DNA of 64,000 bases from the NCBI RefSeq assembly GCF_963929015.1, contig NZ_CAWVHE010000003.1, positions 62,001 to 126,000 on the forward strand, given 5' to 3'. The notes below the pieces were generated by a model that was not told where the DNA came from, did no database searches, and saw nothing but the letters and a program-made list of their open reading frames with translations. This document shows, one piece after another, positions 23,810-31,670 of the stretch (its first letter is position 1; every line of letters begins with the position of its first letter). Made by a program: the position numbers and the translations under genes. The stretch comes from Merdimonas sp963929015. GTDB lineage: Bacteria > Bacillota > Clostridia > Lachnospirales > Lachnospiraceae.

Positions 23810-26188
23810 ATGGAGATCAAAGCAGTATGGAATGCAGATAAGATTACGGAACTTGCAAAGGAACGGTTTCAGGAAGAGAGAAGCTTAAACCATCTGGAGG
23901 GATGGTTCCTGGCAAAAGAGATCCAGAGAGAGTGCGACCAGAGATTTGAAAAAGATCCGGACTGCATCCGGATCGCTAAGACGCAGGTGGAAGTGGTGAA
24001 GCACATCCCGCTTTCCATCGGGGATTATCATGTGTTTGCGGGAACACAGGACGATTCCTTTGCCAGATCCTATGCGCTGATCAATCCGGCATTTACAGTG
24101 GATTCTTTTTCCGGCTACTGTGATCCGGTAGCAGTATTTGGGGACATTGATCCGATCGGCGATCTTACGAAAGAACGGATCGAGGATCTGCGGGAATATA
24201 ATAATCATACCAGGTTTGCCGATGCGCTCCGCCATGCCTACGACCTGGCGGGAGAGGATACCAGTGAGGCGATTTATTTCATCGAGCAGGTAACCGGGCA
24301 TCTGATCCCGGACGTGCGGCCGCTGCTTGCGGAAGGCACGGCGGGCGTGCGGGCAGAGATTGAGAAAAACCAGGCGGCCTGCGAAGACGACAGAAAGGAT
24401 TACTTTGAGGCGATGAAGATCGCCCTGGACGCCCTGGACATTCTGGCGGACCGTTACCGCGCTCTGGCAGAGGACAAGGAGAAAAACAGCGAAGGAGAGG
24501 CAAAAGAGCGGTACCGCCTGATGAAAGAGACGCTGGAGAAAGTGCCGGCGCACGGAGCGTCGAATCTTTTTGAGGCGATCCAGTCGTTTATCCTGATCTG
24601 GCAGACCATGTGTCTGGAACAGACGCCCAATCCCTTTGCCTTTTCCGTGGGAAATGCGGACAGGATCTTTGAGCCCTACCGGGCAAAGACCAATATGAGC
24701 CGGGAAGTGGCGGCAGCCCTCTTTAAGCACCTGCTGGTCTTTTTCAACGTGGCGGACAGAAGCTGGGCCATTTCCCAGAACCTGCTGATCGGCGGCAGGA
24801 ATGTGGAGGGAGAGGATCTGACCAATCTTACCTCTTATGCGCTTCTGGATGCCTATTATGACATGAACCTGCCCCAGCCTATTTTGTCGGTCAAGCTGCA
24901 TAAGAATACGCCCAAAGAACTGTATGAGAGTCTGGGAAGGTTCTTCTTTACTCCGGGATGCCTGACCCCGTCCTTCTTTAATGACGACAGCCTCTTCCCG
25001 ATCCTTGAGGCACACGGCGTGGAGACCGGGGATCTTGCGGATTATTCAGTGGCAGGCTGCCAGGAGCCGCTGATCATGGGAAAGGATAACGGCAATACCA
25101 CCAACAGCTGGCTGAACCTGGGCAAGATCCTGGAACTGTGCATCAGCGGAGGCGTGTCCACTGTTACCGGAAAGAAGCTGGGAAAGACGGATGAAGAGAA
25201 CGGCTGCCACAGTAAACTGGAAGTGTTGCAGAACATCCGGCAGATCTTCTATCAGAATGTGGATGAATATGCAGACCGGATGGTACGGTCCGCCAATGCG
25301 GCTTCGGAAGCCATCGGAATCCTGCAGGTACCCTTCTTGTCTACGATGATGGGCGGCGCAGACTCCGGCATCGACGTCAGGGACACCAGAAAGCAGGGAA
25401 CCCGCTATAACGGCAGCGGCTGCCTGATCCACGGCCTGTCCGTGGTGGCAGATTCCTTTATCGCCATTGACACACTGCTAAAAGAACGTCCCCAGGACGC
25501 AGACCGGCTGGCGGAAGCGCTCCGGACCAATTTTGAGAAGGACCCGCAGATGCATGAGTATCTGATGAACTGCAAAAAATTTGGAAATAATGAGGCACAG
25601 GTGGATCTGGAGGCGCAGGAGATCGCCAATCGAGTGGCAGACATCGTGGCTTCCAAGAAAAATTATCTGGGCAATCCCTTCCGGCCTGATTTTTCTACAC
25701 CGTCCACCCACCTTCTGTACGGCTACTGGGTGGGGGCGACGCCAGACGGACGCAAGTCCAGAGATATGCTGGGTTACGGCGTGGACCCGCTGTACGGTGA
25801 AGCACATTCCGGACTGGGATTCCGGGTGCTTTCCGGCATGAAGCTTCCTTATGAGAAGATGAACGGCGGATATGCTTCTCATTTTGGCATCAATCCGGGA
25901 TATTTCCGGGTAGATACCCTGGAAGGAAAGGGCGTGGAATTCAGGGATAAGATCATCAATCCATTGTTCTATAATCCCTGCAATCCGGGCATCCAGCCCT
26001 TTTATCTGTATGTCAATGTCACCACGCCGGATATGCTCCGGAAGGTATTGAAAGAACCAAAGAAATATGCGCCCAGCGGGGTCTATATCATGCGGATCCA
26101 CGGGACATTTGTCAATTTCCTGGATCTGTCTCCGGCGATCCAGGAGGATATTATCACCCGTCTGGATATGGAGTCTACCAGTATGTAG
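23810..26188 (+). CDS. glycyl radical enzyme of unknown specificity
   Basis: A 792-residue protein of the pyruvate formate-lyase/diol dehydratase superfamily. The active cysteine is Cys417 in SVAGCQEP (most relatives have GCVEP or similar), and the radical glycine is Gly765 in RIHGTFVNFLDLS (relatives have R-V-S/A-G-Y/F). Both positions are otherwise well placed: Gly765 is 27 residues from the end. The Glu419 next to the cysteine, typical of dehydratase and C-X lyase members, is retained. AAAGGAGCTGCAGAAAA precedes the ATG. There is no microcompartment gene. The neighbour deoC suggests a sugar- or polyol-phosphate substrate, but that is inference. Confidence 0.9.
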   Translation: MEIKAVWNADKITELAKERFQEERSLNHLEGWFLAKEIQRECDQRFEKDPDCIRIAKTQVEVVKHIPLSIGDYHVFAGTQDDSFARSYALINPAFTVDSFSGYCDPVAVFGDIDPIGDLTKERIEDLREYNNHTRFADALRHAYDLAGEDTSEAIYFIEQVTGHLIPDVRPLLAEGTAGVRAEIEKNQAACEDDRKDYFEAMKIALDALDILADRYRALAEDKEKNSEGEAKERYRLMKETLEKVPAHGASNLFEAIQSFILIWQTMCLEQTPNPFAFSVGNADRIFEPYRAKTNMSREVAAALFKHLLVFFNVADRSWAISQNLLIGGRNVEGEDLTNLTSYALLDAYYDMNLPQPILSVKLHKNTPKELYESLGRFFFTPGCLTPSFFNDDSLFPILEAHGVETGDLADYSVAGCQEPLIMGKDNGNTTNSWLNLGKILELCISGGVSTVTGKKLGKTDEENGCHSKLEVLQNIRQIFYQNVDEYADRMVRSANAASEAIGILQVPFLSTMMGGADSGIDVRDTRKQGTRYNGSGCLIHGLSVVADSFIAIDTLLKERPQDADRLAEALRTNFEKDPQMHEYLMNCKKFGNNEAQVDLEAQEIANRVADIVASKKNYLGNPFRPDFSTPSTHLLYGYWVGATPDGRKSRDMLGYGVDPLYGEAHSGLGFRVLSGMKLPYEKMNGGYASHFGINPGYFRVDTLEGKGVEFRDKIINPLFYNPCNPGIQPFYLYVNVTTPDMLRKVLKEPKKYAPSGVYIMRIHGTFVNFLDLSPAIQEDIITRLDMESTSM

Positions 26189-26269
26189 AGCAAAGTGTCG
26201 TATCAGGCGGTCTGCCCCGGTTTTCAGAAGAAACCCGCGGACAGCCGCCTCTTTGTTTTGAAGTAAACA

Positions 26270-26298
26270 TTGAATTTGGCGGGTTTTTAGTGTATGAT
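26270..26298 (+). promoter_or_regulatory. promoter of the murB-rapZ-whiA operon
   Basis: TTGAAT (26270-26275) and TATGAT (26293-26298) with a 17-base spacer, 33 bases before the murB start. Confidence 0.55.
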
Positions 26299-26330
26299 GG
26301 ACGTTGAAATGAAGAAGACCGGGGTGTTTT

Positions 26331-27242
26331 ATGAATCAGAAGTTTTATGAAAAACTGGCAGAGATCCTGCCGGAAGAAAGAATCAAGACAGAAGAGCCGA
26401 TGCAGATGCACACTACGTTTCGGGTAGGCGGGCCTGCGGATTATTTCCTGATGCCTCAGACGCCGCAGGAGGTACAGAAGGTGGTTTCTTTGTGTAAAGA
26501 AGAGGGAATGCCCTTTTATGTGATCGGAAATGGCAGCAATCTTCTGGTGTCAGATCAGGGATACCGGGGAGTGATCCTGCAGCTGTACCGGAACATGAGC
26601 CGCATCCAGGTGGAGGGAACGGTGATCCGGGCGCAGGCAGGCGCGCTGTTGTCTGCGATAGCGGCAAGAGCGTATGAAAACCATTTGACAGGGTTTGAAT
26701 TTGCGGCCGGGATTCCGGGTACCATTGGAGGCGCCACGGTGATGAATGCAGGAGCTTACGGAGGAGAGATGAAGGACGTGCTTTTGCGGGTGATGGTTCT
26801 GACGCCGGAAGGAGAACTTCTGTCAATTGAAAAAGAGGAGATGGAGCTGGGATACCGGACCAGTGTTATTTCTAAAAAGGGATATATTACTCTGGAGGCT
26901 GAGATCGGACTTTCGCCTGGAAAGCAGGAAGAGATCAAAGCGCGGATGGACGACCTTCGGATCAGGCGGACTACCAAACAGCCACTGGAGTACCCAAGCG
27001 CAGGCAGTACCTTTAAGCGGCCGGAAGGATATTTCGCCGGGAAGCTGATCCAGGACTGCGGACTGGCCGGATATCAGGTGGGAGGCGCGCAGGTATCCGA
27101 AAAGCACTGCGGATTTGTGATCAACAAAGAACATGCAACGGCTGCGGACATTGATGCGTTGATGCGCCAGGTGTCTGCGAAGGTCAAAGAACAATTTGGA
27201 GTAACGCTGGAACCGGAAGTAAAGAGACTGGGAGTGTTCTGA
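26331..27242 (+). CDS. murB: UDP-N-acetylenolpyruvoylglucosamine reductase
   Basis: A 303-residue FAD enzyme that reduces UDP-GlcNAc-enolpyruvate to UDP-MurNAc in cytoplasmic peptidoglycan synthesis. The FAD-binding segments are FYVIGNGSNLLVSD and GIPGTIGGATVMNAGAYGGE; the catalytic region is AGSTFKRPEGYFAGKLI with the active serine, and the final glutamate lies in GVTLEPEVK. The length fits type II MurB. It leads a tight operon: one base separates it from rapZ. Confidence 0.95.
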   Translation: MNQKFYEKLAEILPEERIKTEEPMQMHTTFRVGGPADYFLMPQTPQEVQKVVSLCKEEGMPFYVIGNGSNLLVSDQGYRGVILQLYRNMSRIQVEGTVIRAQAGALLSAIAARAYENHLTGFEFAAGIPGTIGGATVMNAGAYGGEMKDVLLRVMVLTPEGELLSIEKEEMELGYRTSVISKKGYITLEAEIGLSPGKQEEIKARMDDLRIRRTTKQPLEYPSAGSTFKRPEGYFAGKLIQDCGLAGYQVGGAQVSEKHCGFVINKEHATAADIDALMRQVSAKVKEQFGVTLEPEVKRLGVF

Positions 27243-27243
27243 T

Positions 27244-28125
27244 ATGAGGCTTGTAATCATAACAGGAATGTCAGGGGCAGGGAAGAGTACCGCTCTTAAG
27301 ATGCTGGAGGACGTGGGATATTTCTGTGTGGACAATCTGCCGGTGCCGCTGATCCCGAGGATTGCGGATCTGTGGAAGGGATCCGGCACAGAGATCAGCA
27401 AGGCTGCGCTTGGCGTAGACATCCGGAGCGGCCAGAGCTTTCGGGAGCTTCACAAGGTGCTGGATGAACTGGACGGCGCAAAGGTTCTCTATGAGATCCT
27501 GTATCTGGAATCGGATGATGATGTGCTGATCAAGAGATACAAGGAAACCAGAAGATTCCATCCGCTGACAGGAAGCCAGGGGCGGATTGAGGACGGGATC
27601 CGGGAAGAACGTCAGAAGCTGAAGTTCTTAAAAGATCGGGCGGATTATATCATTGATACCAGCCATATGCTGACCAGAGAACTGAAAGCAGAGCTGAACA
27701 AGATCTTTGTTCAGAATAAGGAGTATAAAAATCTGTACATTTCTGTGATGTCCTTTGGATTCAAATATGGAATCCCGCAGGATGCAGATCTGGTATTTGA
27801 CGTGCGGTTCCTTCCGAATCCTTATTATATAGAAGAATTAAGACCAAAGACCGGGAATGATCCGGGGGTTCATGCCTATGTAATGGATAGTCCGGCAGCA
27901 GTTGCTTTTCTGGAAAAACTGACAGACCTGGTGGAATTCCTGATCCCGAATTATGTGCAGGAGGGAAAGACACAACTGGTGATCGCGGTGGGATGTACCG
28001 GAGGGAAGCACCGGTCTGTGACACTTGCCGCGGAATTATATCAGGCCCTGTCACACAATGAATCTTACGGTATCCGCCTGGAACACCGGGATATCGGCAA
28101 GGATGCGATCACGAAGGCAAAGTAG
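27244..28125 (+). CDS. rapZ: RNase adapter / nucleotide-binding protein RapZ (YvcJ)
   Basis: A 293-residue P-loop protein: Walker A GMSGAGKS at 7-14, the motif DNLPVPL, and the C-terminal AVGCTGGKHRSVTLA. RapZ homologues bind nucleotides or GlcN6P and, in Gram-positives, affect competence and cell envelope metabolism. The place between murB and whiA is standard for Firmicutes. The gluconeogenesis factor gene yvcK, which usually lies between rapZ and whiA, is missing here; only nine bases separate the two. Confidence 0.94.
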   Translation: MRLVIITGMSGAGKSTALKMLEDVGYFCVDNLPVPLIPRIADLWKGSGTEISKAALGVDIRSGQSFRELHKVLDELDGAKVLYEILYLESDDDVLIKRYKETRRFHPLTGSQGRIEDGIREERQKLKFLKDRADYIIDTSHMLTRELKAELNKIFVQNKEYKNLYISVMSFGFKYGIPQDADLVFDVRFLPNPYYIEELRPKTGNDPGVHAYVMDSPAAVAFLEKLTDLVEFLIPNYVQEGKTQLVIAVGCTGGKHRSVTLAAELYQALSHNESYGIRLEHRDIGKDAITKAK

Positions 28126-28134
28126 GGATGAGGC

Positions 28135-29016
28135 ATGTCATTTTCAGGGAAAATCAAAGAGGAACTGGCCGGACATATTGCCAGGGCCAGGCACTGTAAC
28201 CTTGCAGAACTCTCTGCGCTGACGGAGATGAGCGGGGAGTTTCGCGTGGGGACGGATGAAAGCTGCGGTCTGATGATCCATACAGAAAATCTGGCAGTGG
28301 CAAGAAAAGTCTTTACATTATTACAAAAAACATTTAATATAAGAACGGATATTATCGTCAGGAGAAATACGGTAAAAGGCAGCAGTAGTTATCACATCTA
28401 TGCCAAGGGCGGCGAGCTTCTGGCGATCAGACAGGCAATCGTACAGGCTGTGTGCTGTAAACGCGCATATATTCGGGGAGCGTTTCTGGCATCCGGGTCT
28501 ATGAGTGATCCCAGTAAGGCATATCATTTTGAAATCGTCTGCGAAGAAAACAGGCAGGCAGAGCATCTGCGGGATATGATCAATAGTTTTGATCTGGACG
28601 CGAAGATCGTGAAGCGGAAAAAGTCCTATGTGGTCTATCTGAAAGAAGGTTCTCAGATCGTGGATATCCTGAATATAATGGAGGCTCATGTGGCCCTGAT
28701 GGAGCTGGAGAATATACGGATCGTAAAAGAAATGCGTAATTCTGTCAACCGCAAGGTCAACTGCGAGACTGCCAACATCAACAAAACCGTGTCGGCTGCA
28801 GTGAAGCAGAAGGAGGATATCCTGTATATCAGAGATACCATCGGTTTTGAAAAACTGCCGGAAGGCCTGCGGGAAGCTGCTCTTGCCAGGCTTCGGTACC
28901 CGGACGCTCCTTTAAAAGAGCTGGGAGCTCTACTTGAGCACCCGGTGGGAAAGTCGGGGATCAATCACAGACTTAGGAAATTAAGTGAGATGGCAGAGAA
29001 GTTAAGGGAACAGTAA
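28135..29016 (+). CDS. whiA: DNA-binding protein WhiA
   Basis: A 293-residue protein starting MSFSGKIKEELAGH, with two degenerate LAGLIDADG-type endonuclease-like halves (AYIRGAFLASGSMSDP) and a C-terminal helix-turn-helix (APLKELGALLEHPVGKSGINHRLRKL). WhiA controls sporulation in actinobacteria and cell division/chromosome segregation in Firmicutes. It is translated from GGGATGAGGC after rapZ and followed at 17 bases by an HPr-like gene. Confidence 0.95.
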   Translation: MSFSGKIKEELAGHIARARHCNLAELSALTEMSGEFRVGTDESCGLMIHTENLAVARKVFTLLQKTFNIRTDIIVRRNTVKGSSSYHIYAKGGELLAIRQAIVQAVCCKRAYIRGAFLASGSMSDPSKAYHFEIVCEENRQAEHLRDMINSFDLDAKIVKRKKSYVVYLKEGSQIVDILNIMEAHVALMELENIRIVKEMRNSVNRKVNCETANINKTVSAAVKQKEDILYIRDTIGFEKLPEGLREAALARLRYPDAPLKELGALLEHPVGKSGINHRLRKLSEMAEKLREQ

Positions 29017-29032
29017 GGAGGAGCAAGTAGTT

Positions 29033-29290
29033 ATGATTAGAAGACCAGTGATTATTCAGAAGGATATGGCGAAAGAAGAGCACCCGATTGCTCTGTTAGT
29101 CCAGGAAGCCAGCCAGTATGAAAGTCAGGTTTACATCGAGGTCGACAATAAAAAGATCAATGCCAAAAGTATCATGGGCATGATGAGCCTGCAGCTGGAA
29201 AAAGGACTGAACATTACAGTGGTAAGTGATGGAAACGATGAAGAGGCTGCGGCATCCGGCGTTGAAAATTTTCTGGCAGCTCATGCCTGA
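29033..29290 (+). CDS. HPr-family protein lacking the phosphorylatable histidine (Crh-like)
   Basis: An 85-residue HPr-fold protein. Aligning HPLALLVQ-like EEHPIALLVQEA with the usual GIHARPATLLVQ puts Glu15 where HPr has the PEP-dependent phosphorylation site His15. The regulatory serine region is kept (INAKSIMGMMSLQ), so HPr kinase phosphorylation and CcpA binding remain possible. This matches Crh of Bacillus, which also lies after whiA and has Gln at the site. It probably acts in carbon catabolite control and not in sugar transport. GTAAGGAGGAGCAAGTAGTT precedes the ATG. Confidence 0.85.
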   Translation: MIRRPVIIQKDMAKEEHPIALLVQEASQYESQVYIEVDNKKINAKSIMGMMSLQLEKGLNITVVSDGNDEEAAASGVENFLAAHA

Positions 29291-29326
29291 TGAGAACTTA
29301 TACATAATAACATAATATTTGAGATA

Positions 29327-29349
29327 AGAGGGCATGTAAGATGCCCTCT
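29327..29349 (+). terminator. terminator-like hairpin after the HPr-like gene
   Basis: AGAGGGCAT (29327-29335) pairs perfectly with 29341-29349 around GTAAG. Only a few T follow. Confidence 0.6.
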
Positions 29350-29395
29350 TTGCGTAACAGGATCCTGCAGGAAGAAAGAAGTGGAGGGAAAAGGA

Positions 29396-30367
29396 ATGGC
29401 AAGAATGAAACGATTATTGTTTGTATATAATCCGCGGGCAGGAAAAGAGCTTCTGAAGCCAAAACTTTCAGACATTGTAGACATTTTTGTAAAATCCGGA
29501 TATGAAGTGGTGATCTATCCGACACAGTCCTATCATGATGCTTACAAGAAGATCCGAAAATATCCTTCCGAAGACTTTGACCTGGTGGTCTGCAGCGGGG
29601 GAGACGGGACCATTGACGAAGTAGTGACCGGTATGATGAAGCGAAGCAGAAGAAATCCCATCGGTTATATTCCCACCGGCACCACCAATGATTTTGCCAA
29701 CAGCCTTCATATTCCAAAGGATCTTCTGGGCGCAGCCGACAATGCGGTAAACGGCGCAGTATTTCCCTGCGACGTGGGAAGATTCAATGACGGGACCTTT
29801 GTATACATTGCGGCTTTTGGCCTCTTTACCGACGTTTCTTATGAGACAAAGCAGGGAATGAAAAATGTGCTGGGCCACCTGGCCTATGTGCTGGAGGGGA
29901 CAAAGCGGCTCTTTAACGTGCCTTCCTACCGGATCAAAGTCACCCATGACGGAGAAGTGATCGAAGATGAATTTATCTATGGCATGGTGACGAATTCCCG
30001 TTCAGTAGGCGGTTTCCGGAACATGGTAGGAAAGCAGGTGGTCTTTGACGACGGCCTCTTTGAAGTGACGCTCATCAAGACACCGAAAAACCCCATCGCC
30101 CTGCAGGAGATCATTGCGGCCCTTCTGATCGAACAGGTAGATACGAAGCATATGTATACCTTCAAGACCGGCAGGATCGAGTTTGAGTCCCTGGAAGAGA
30201 TTTCCTGGACGCTGGACGGAGAGTATGGAGGAAGCCATGACAAAGTCGTGATCGAAAACCTGAATAAGCAACTGCAGATCATGGTGCCCGAAGAGCATAT
30301 CCGGGAGCTGATGGCGAATCCGGATGATTATCAGCCGGAAGAAAGCAGGGTAGAAGAAGACTTGTAG
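29396..30367 (+). CDS. diacylglycerol kinase family lipid kinase (DgkB/YegS type)
   Basis: A 323-residue member of the diacylglycerol/sphingosine kinase-like family. The nucleotide motif CSGGDGTIDEVVTGM, TGTTNDFANSL and a C-terminal beta-sandwich (ISWTLDGEYGG) are visible. The start at 29396 follows GTGGAGGGAAAAGGA. In Gram-positives such proteins phosphorylate diacylglycerol released by lipoteichoic acid synthesis; some relatives have other lipid substrates. It stands alone between the murB operon and tRNA-Glu. Confidence 0.88.
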   Translation: MARMKRLLFVYNPRAGKELLKPKLSDIVDIFVKSGYEVVIYPTQSYHDAYKKIRKYPSEDFDLVVCSGGDGTIDEVVTGMMKRSRRNPIGYIPTGTTNDFANSLHIPKDLLGAADNAVNGAVFPCDVGRFNDGTFVYIAAFGLFTDVSYETKQGMKNVLGHLAYVLEGTKRLFNVPSYRIKVTHDGEVIEDEFIYGMVTNSRSVGGFRNMVGKQVVFDDGLFEVTLIKTPKNPIALQEIIAALLIEQVDTKHMYTFKTGRIEFESLEEISWTLDGEYGGSHDKVVIENLNKQLQIMVPEEHIRELMANPDDYQPEESRVEEDL

Positions 30368-30414
30368 AAGGAGCGAAAATCGGAATCCTGAAAAAATAAA
30401 AAAATTTGAAAAAA

Positions 30415-30457
30415 GTACTTGCCTAATTAGCATTTGTCTGCTATACTAGGCAAGTAC
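30415..30457 (+). promoter_or_regulatory. tRNA-Glu promoter bracketed by an 11-bp inverted repeat
   Basis: TTGCCT (30419-30424) and TATACT (30442-30447) have a 17-base spacer. GTACTTGCCTA (30415-30425) and TAGGCAAGTAC (30447-30457) are exact inverses covering the -35 and the region around the start of transcription. Confidence 0.7.
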
Positions 30458-30467
30458 GATATGACAT

Positions 30468-30539
30468 GGCTCCGTGGTCAAGAGGTCAAGACGCTAGCCT
30501 CTCACGCTGGAATCAGGGGTTCGATTCCCCTCGGAGTCA
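30468..30539 (+). tRNA. tRNA-Glu (anticodon CTC)
   Basis: A complete cloverleaf: acceptor GGCTCCG pairs with CGGAGTC (one G-T), the anticodon loop is CTCTCAC between CTAGC and GCTGG, and the T arm is AGGGG-TTCGATT-CCCCT. CCA is not encoded. A terminator follows five bases later. Confidence 0.95.
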
Positions 30540-30544
30540 CTGAG

Positions 30545-30570
30545 AAAGCCCGTTTTTACGGGCTTTTTTC
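30545..30570 (+). terminator. tRNA-Glu terminator
   Basis: AAAGCCCGT (30545-30553) pairs with ACGGGCTTT (30558-30566) around TTTT, with a T-run to 30570. Confidence 0.9.
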
Positions 30571-30659
30571 GTGTCTGGAAAACAAAAGTGTATCAAATGG
30601 TGTATCAAACATACGTTTGGATATTGAGGAATCAAAATACTTAAGGAGGAAATGATACA

Positions 30660-30788
30660 TTGGATAATGCAATGGATATTCTTCTTACGAAACTGGATGA
30701 TGCCATTCATGATATGGAGACTGGCAGAGTGCAGACGATAGAGGAAGCGTGGAAAGAGATTGATGAAATAGAAAGCCTTGACAGTTAA
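30660..30788 (+). CDS. small acidic hypothetical protein (42 aa)
   Basis: A TTG start at 30660 lies ten bases after a strong AAGGAGG. The product (LDNAMDILLTKLDDAIHD at the start) is acidic and probably helical. The terminator after it begins inside the last codons. I know no function. It lies at the start of the accessory island behind tRNA-Glu. An alternative reading from ATG 30652 gives a 30-residue Trp-rich peptide that looks non-coding. Confidence 0.45.
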   Translation: MDNAMDILLTKLDDAIHDMETGRVQTIEEAWKEIDEIESLDS

Positions 30789-30811
30789 CAGAAAAACTGC
30801 CAGGGCTTTTT
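30774..30811 (+). terminator. rho-independent terminator after the small gene
   Basis: AGCCTTGACAGTT (30774-30786) pairs with 30795-30807 with two mismatches and is followed by a T-run. It also overlaps the stop codon of the small gene. Confidence 0.7.
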
Positions 30812-30828
30812 CGCCGGTAAAATGAATT

Positions 30829-31047
30829 TTATAATGACTGGTCTGTATCACTTGGAATATATCTGCAAATCTCCTGAATATCACAATCCAGAATACGGCA
30901 GAGATCATTCAGCGTTGTAGTATTCAACGGTTTGTTCTTCCGCAGCTTATCAATCGTAGAACTGGAGATATGGTGCTTGTTGATCAATGTATATGTTGAC
31001 TCGTTTGATTTCTTTAATGTTTCCCAGAAAGGACTGTAATCAATCAT
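30829..31047 (-). CDS. XRE family helix-turn-helix regulator
   Basis: A 72-residue Cro/C1-type protein consisting only of the DNA-binding domain (STYTLINKHHISSSTIDKLR, TTTLNDLCRILDCDIQEI). AGGAGGTATGCC precedes the ATG at 31047. Such small regulators are frequent in mobile elements and in control of restriction genes; here it sits beside an Mrr-type nuclease. Its own upstream region contains the perfect palindrome GACTATAGTC at 31092-31101, a candidate operator. Confidence 0.85.
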   Translation of the reverse strand: MIDYSPFWETLKKSNESTYTLINKHHISSSTIDKLRKNKPLNTTTLNDLCRILDCDIQEICRYIPSDTDQSL

Positions 31048-31091
31048 GGCATACCTCCTATGGTTAAAGGATAGTATGTGGTTGTTTTATT

Positions 31092-31101
31092 GACTATAGT
31101 C
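31092..31101. promoter_or_regulatory. short palindrome upstream of the XRE gene
   Basis: GACTATAGTC is a perfect 10-bp palindrome between the XRE gene and the divergent small open frame. It overlaps a TTGACT that could be a -35 for rightward transcription, and a further GACT half-site follows at 31110. Confidence 0.4.
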
Positions 31102-31127
31102 GCTAAAAAGACTGCAATATTAGAGAA

Positions 31128-31235
31128 ATGAAATGGACAAAAGAACAACAGGAAAACATGATATATCTGCTAAGGGATTCCATGTACAGAGGATTGATGA
31201 GGAAGATCAAGAAATATGAAACAGGAGTAGAATAA
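31128..31235 (+). CDS. possible small basic protein (35 aa)
   Basis: An open frame divergent from the XRE gene; the product begins MKWTKEQQENMIYLLRDSMY and is basic and helical in character. The ribosome binding site is weak (TTAGAGAA). Small proteins of this type occur with XRE regulators in mobile elements, but I see no family signature. Confidence 0.3.
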   Translation: MKWTKEQQENMIYLLRDSMYRGLMRKIKKYETGVE

Positions 31236-31515
31236 AAATATCTCTCACAGCCTTCATTTTGTACCATCGCGATGGGCTTTTTTGAAGTTCAAGTGAGACA
31301 GGCGATAGAAATATTGTCTCAATGGACTCAGGGTCCAGTTGGATGATCTGATCAGTCGTTTGGATCATTGCGTGGATTTTAATCACAAGCCGGATATATG
31401 CAGGTATGGGAAGCAGAGTTCTCAGCAAGAGTGCTGCCATGTGAAATGCAAATAACAGATTTTCTGTTTTGGTATTACGGGGTGGATCTTGCTCTTTGAA
31501 AATTATTTGTTCCAT
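31207..31515 (-). CDS. doubtful hypothetical protein (102 aa)
   Basis: An open frame of 102 residues with plausible amino acid use (AALLLRTLLPIPAYIRLVIK), but without a recognisable ribosome binding site or family. It could be a degraded gene. It is the only candidate gene in the 435 bases between the small frame at 31128 and the nuclease gene. Confidence 0.25.
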   Translation of the reverse strand: MEQIIFKEQDPPRNTKTENLLFAFHMAALLLRTLLPIPAYIRLVIKIHAMIQTTDQIIQLDPESIETIFLSPVSLELQKSPSRWYKMKAVRDIFILLLFHIS

Positions 31516-31670
31516 GTTAAAATTTATGTATGTTTATAGTATTGTTTGATTATGGACAGTCAAACAGTATACTAATCGTATAAAATCGAGGATTGTGTTG
31601 CAGAGCTAATGATATTTTATCAGACGCTTATAAAGTAAAATACTTTAATAGCAAAAAGAGGTGGCGAAAA

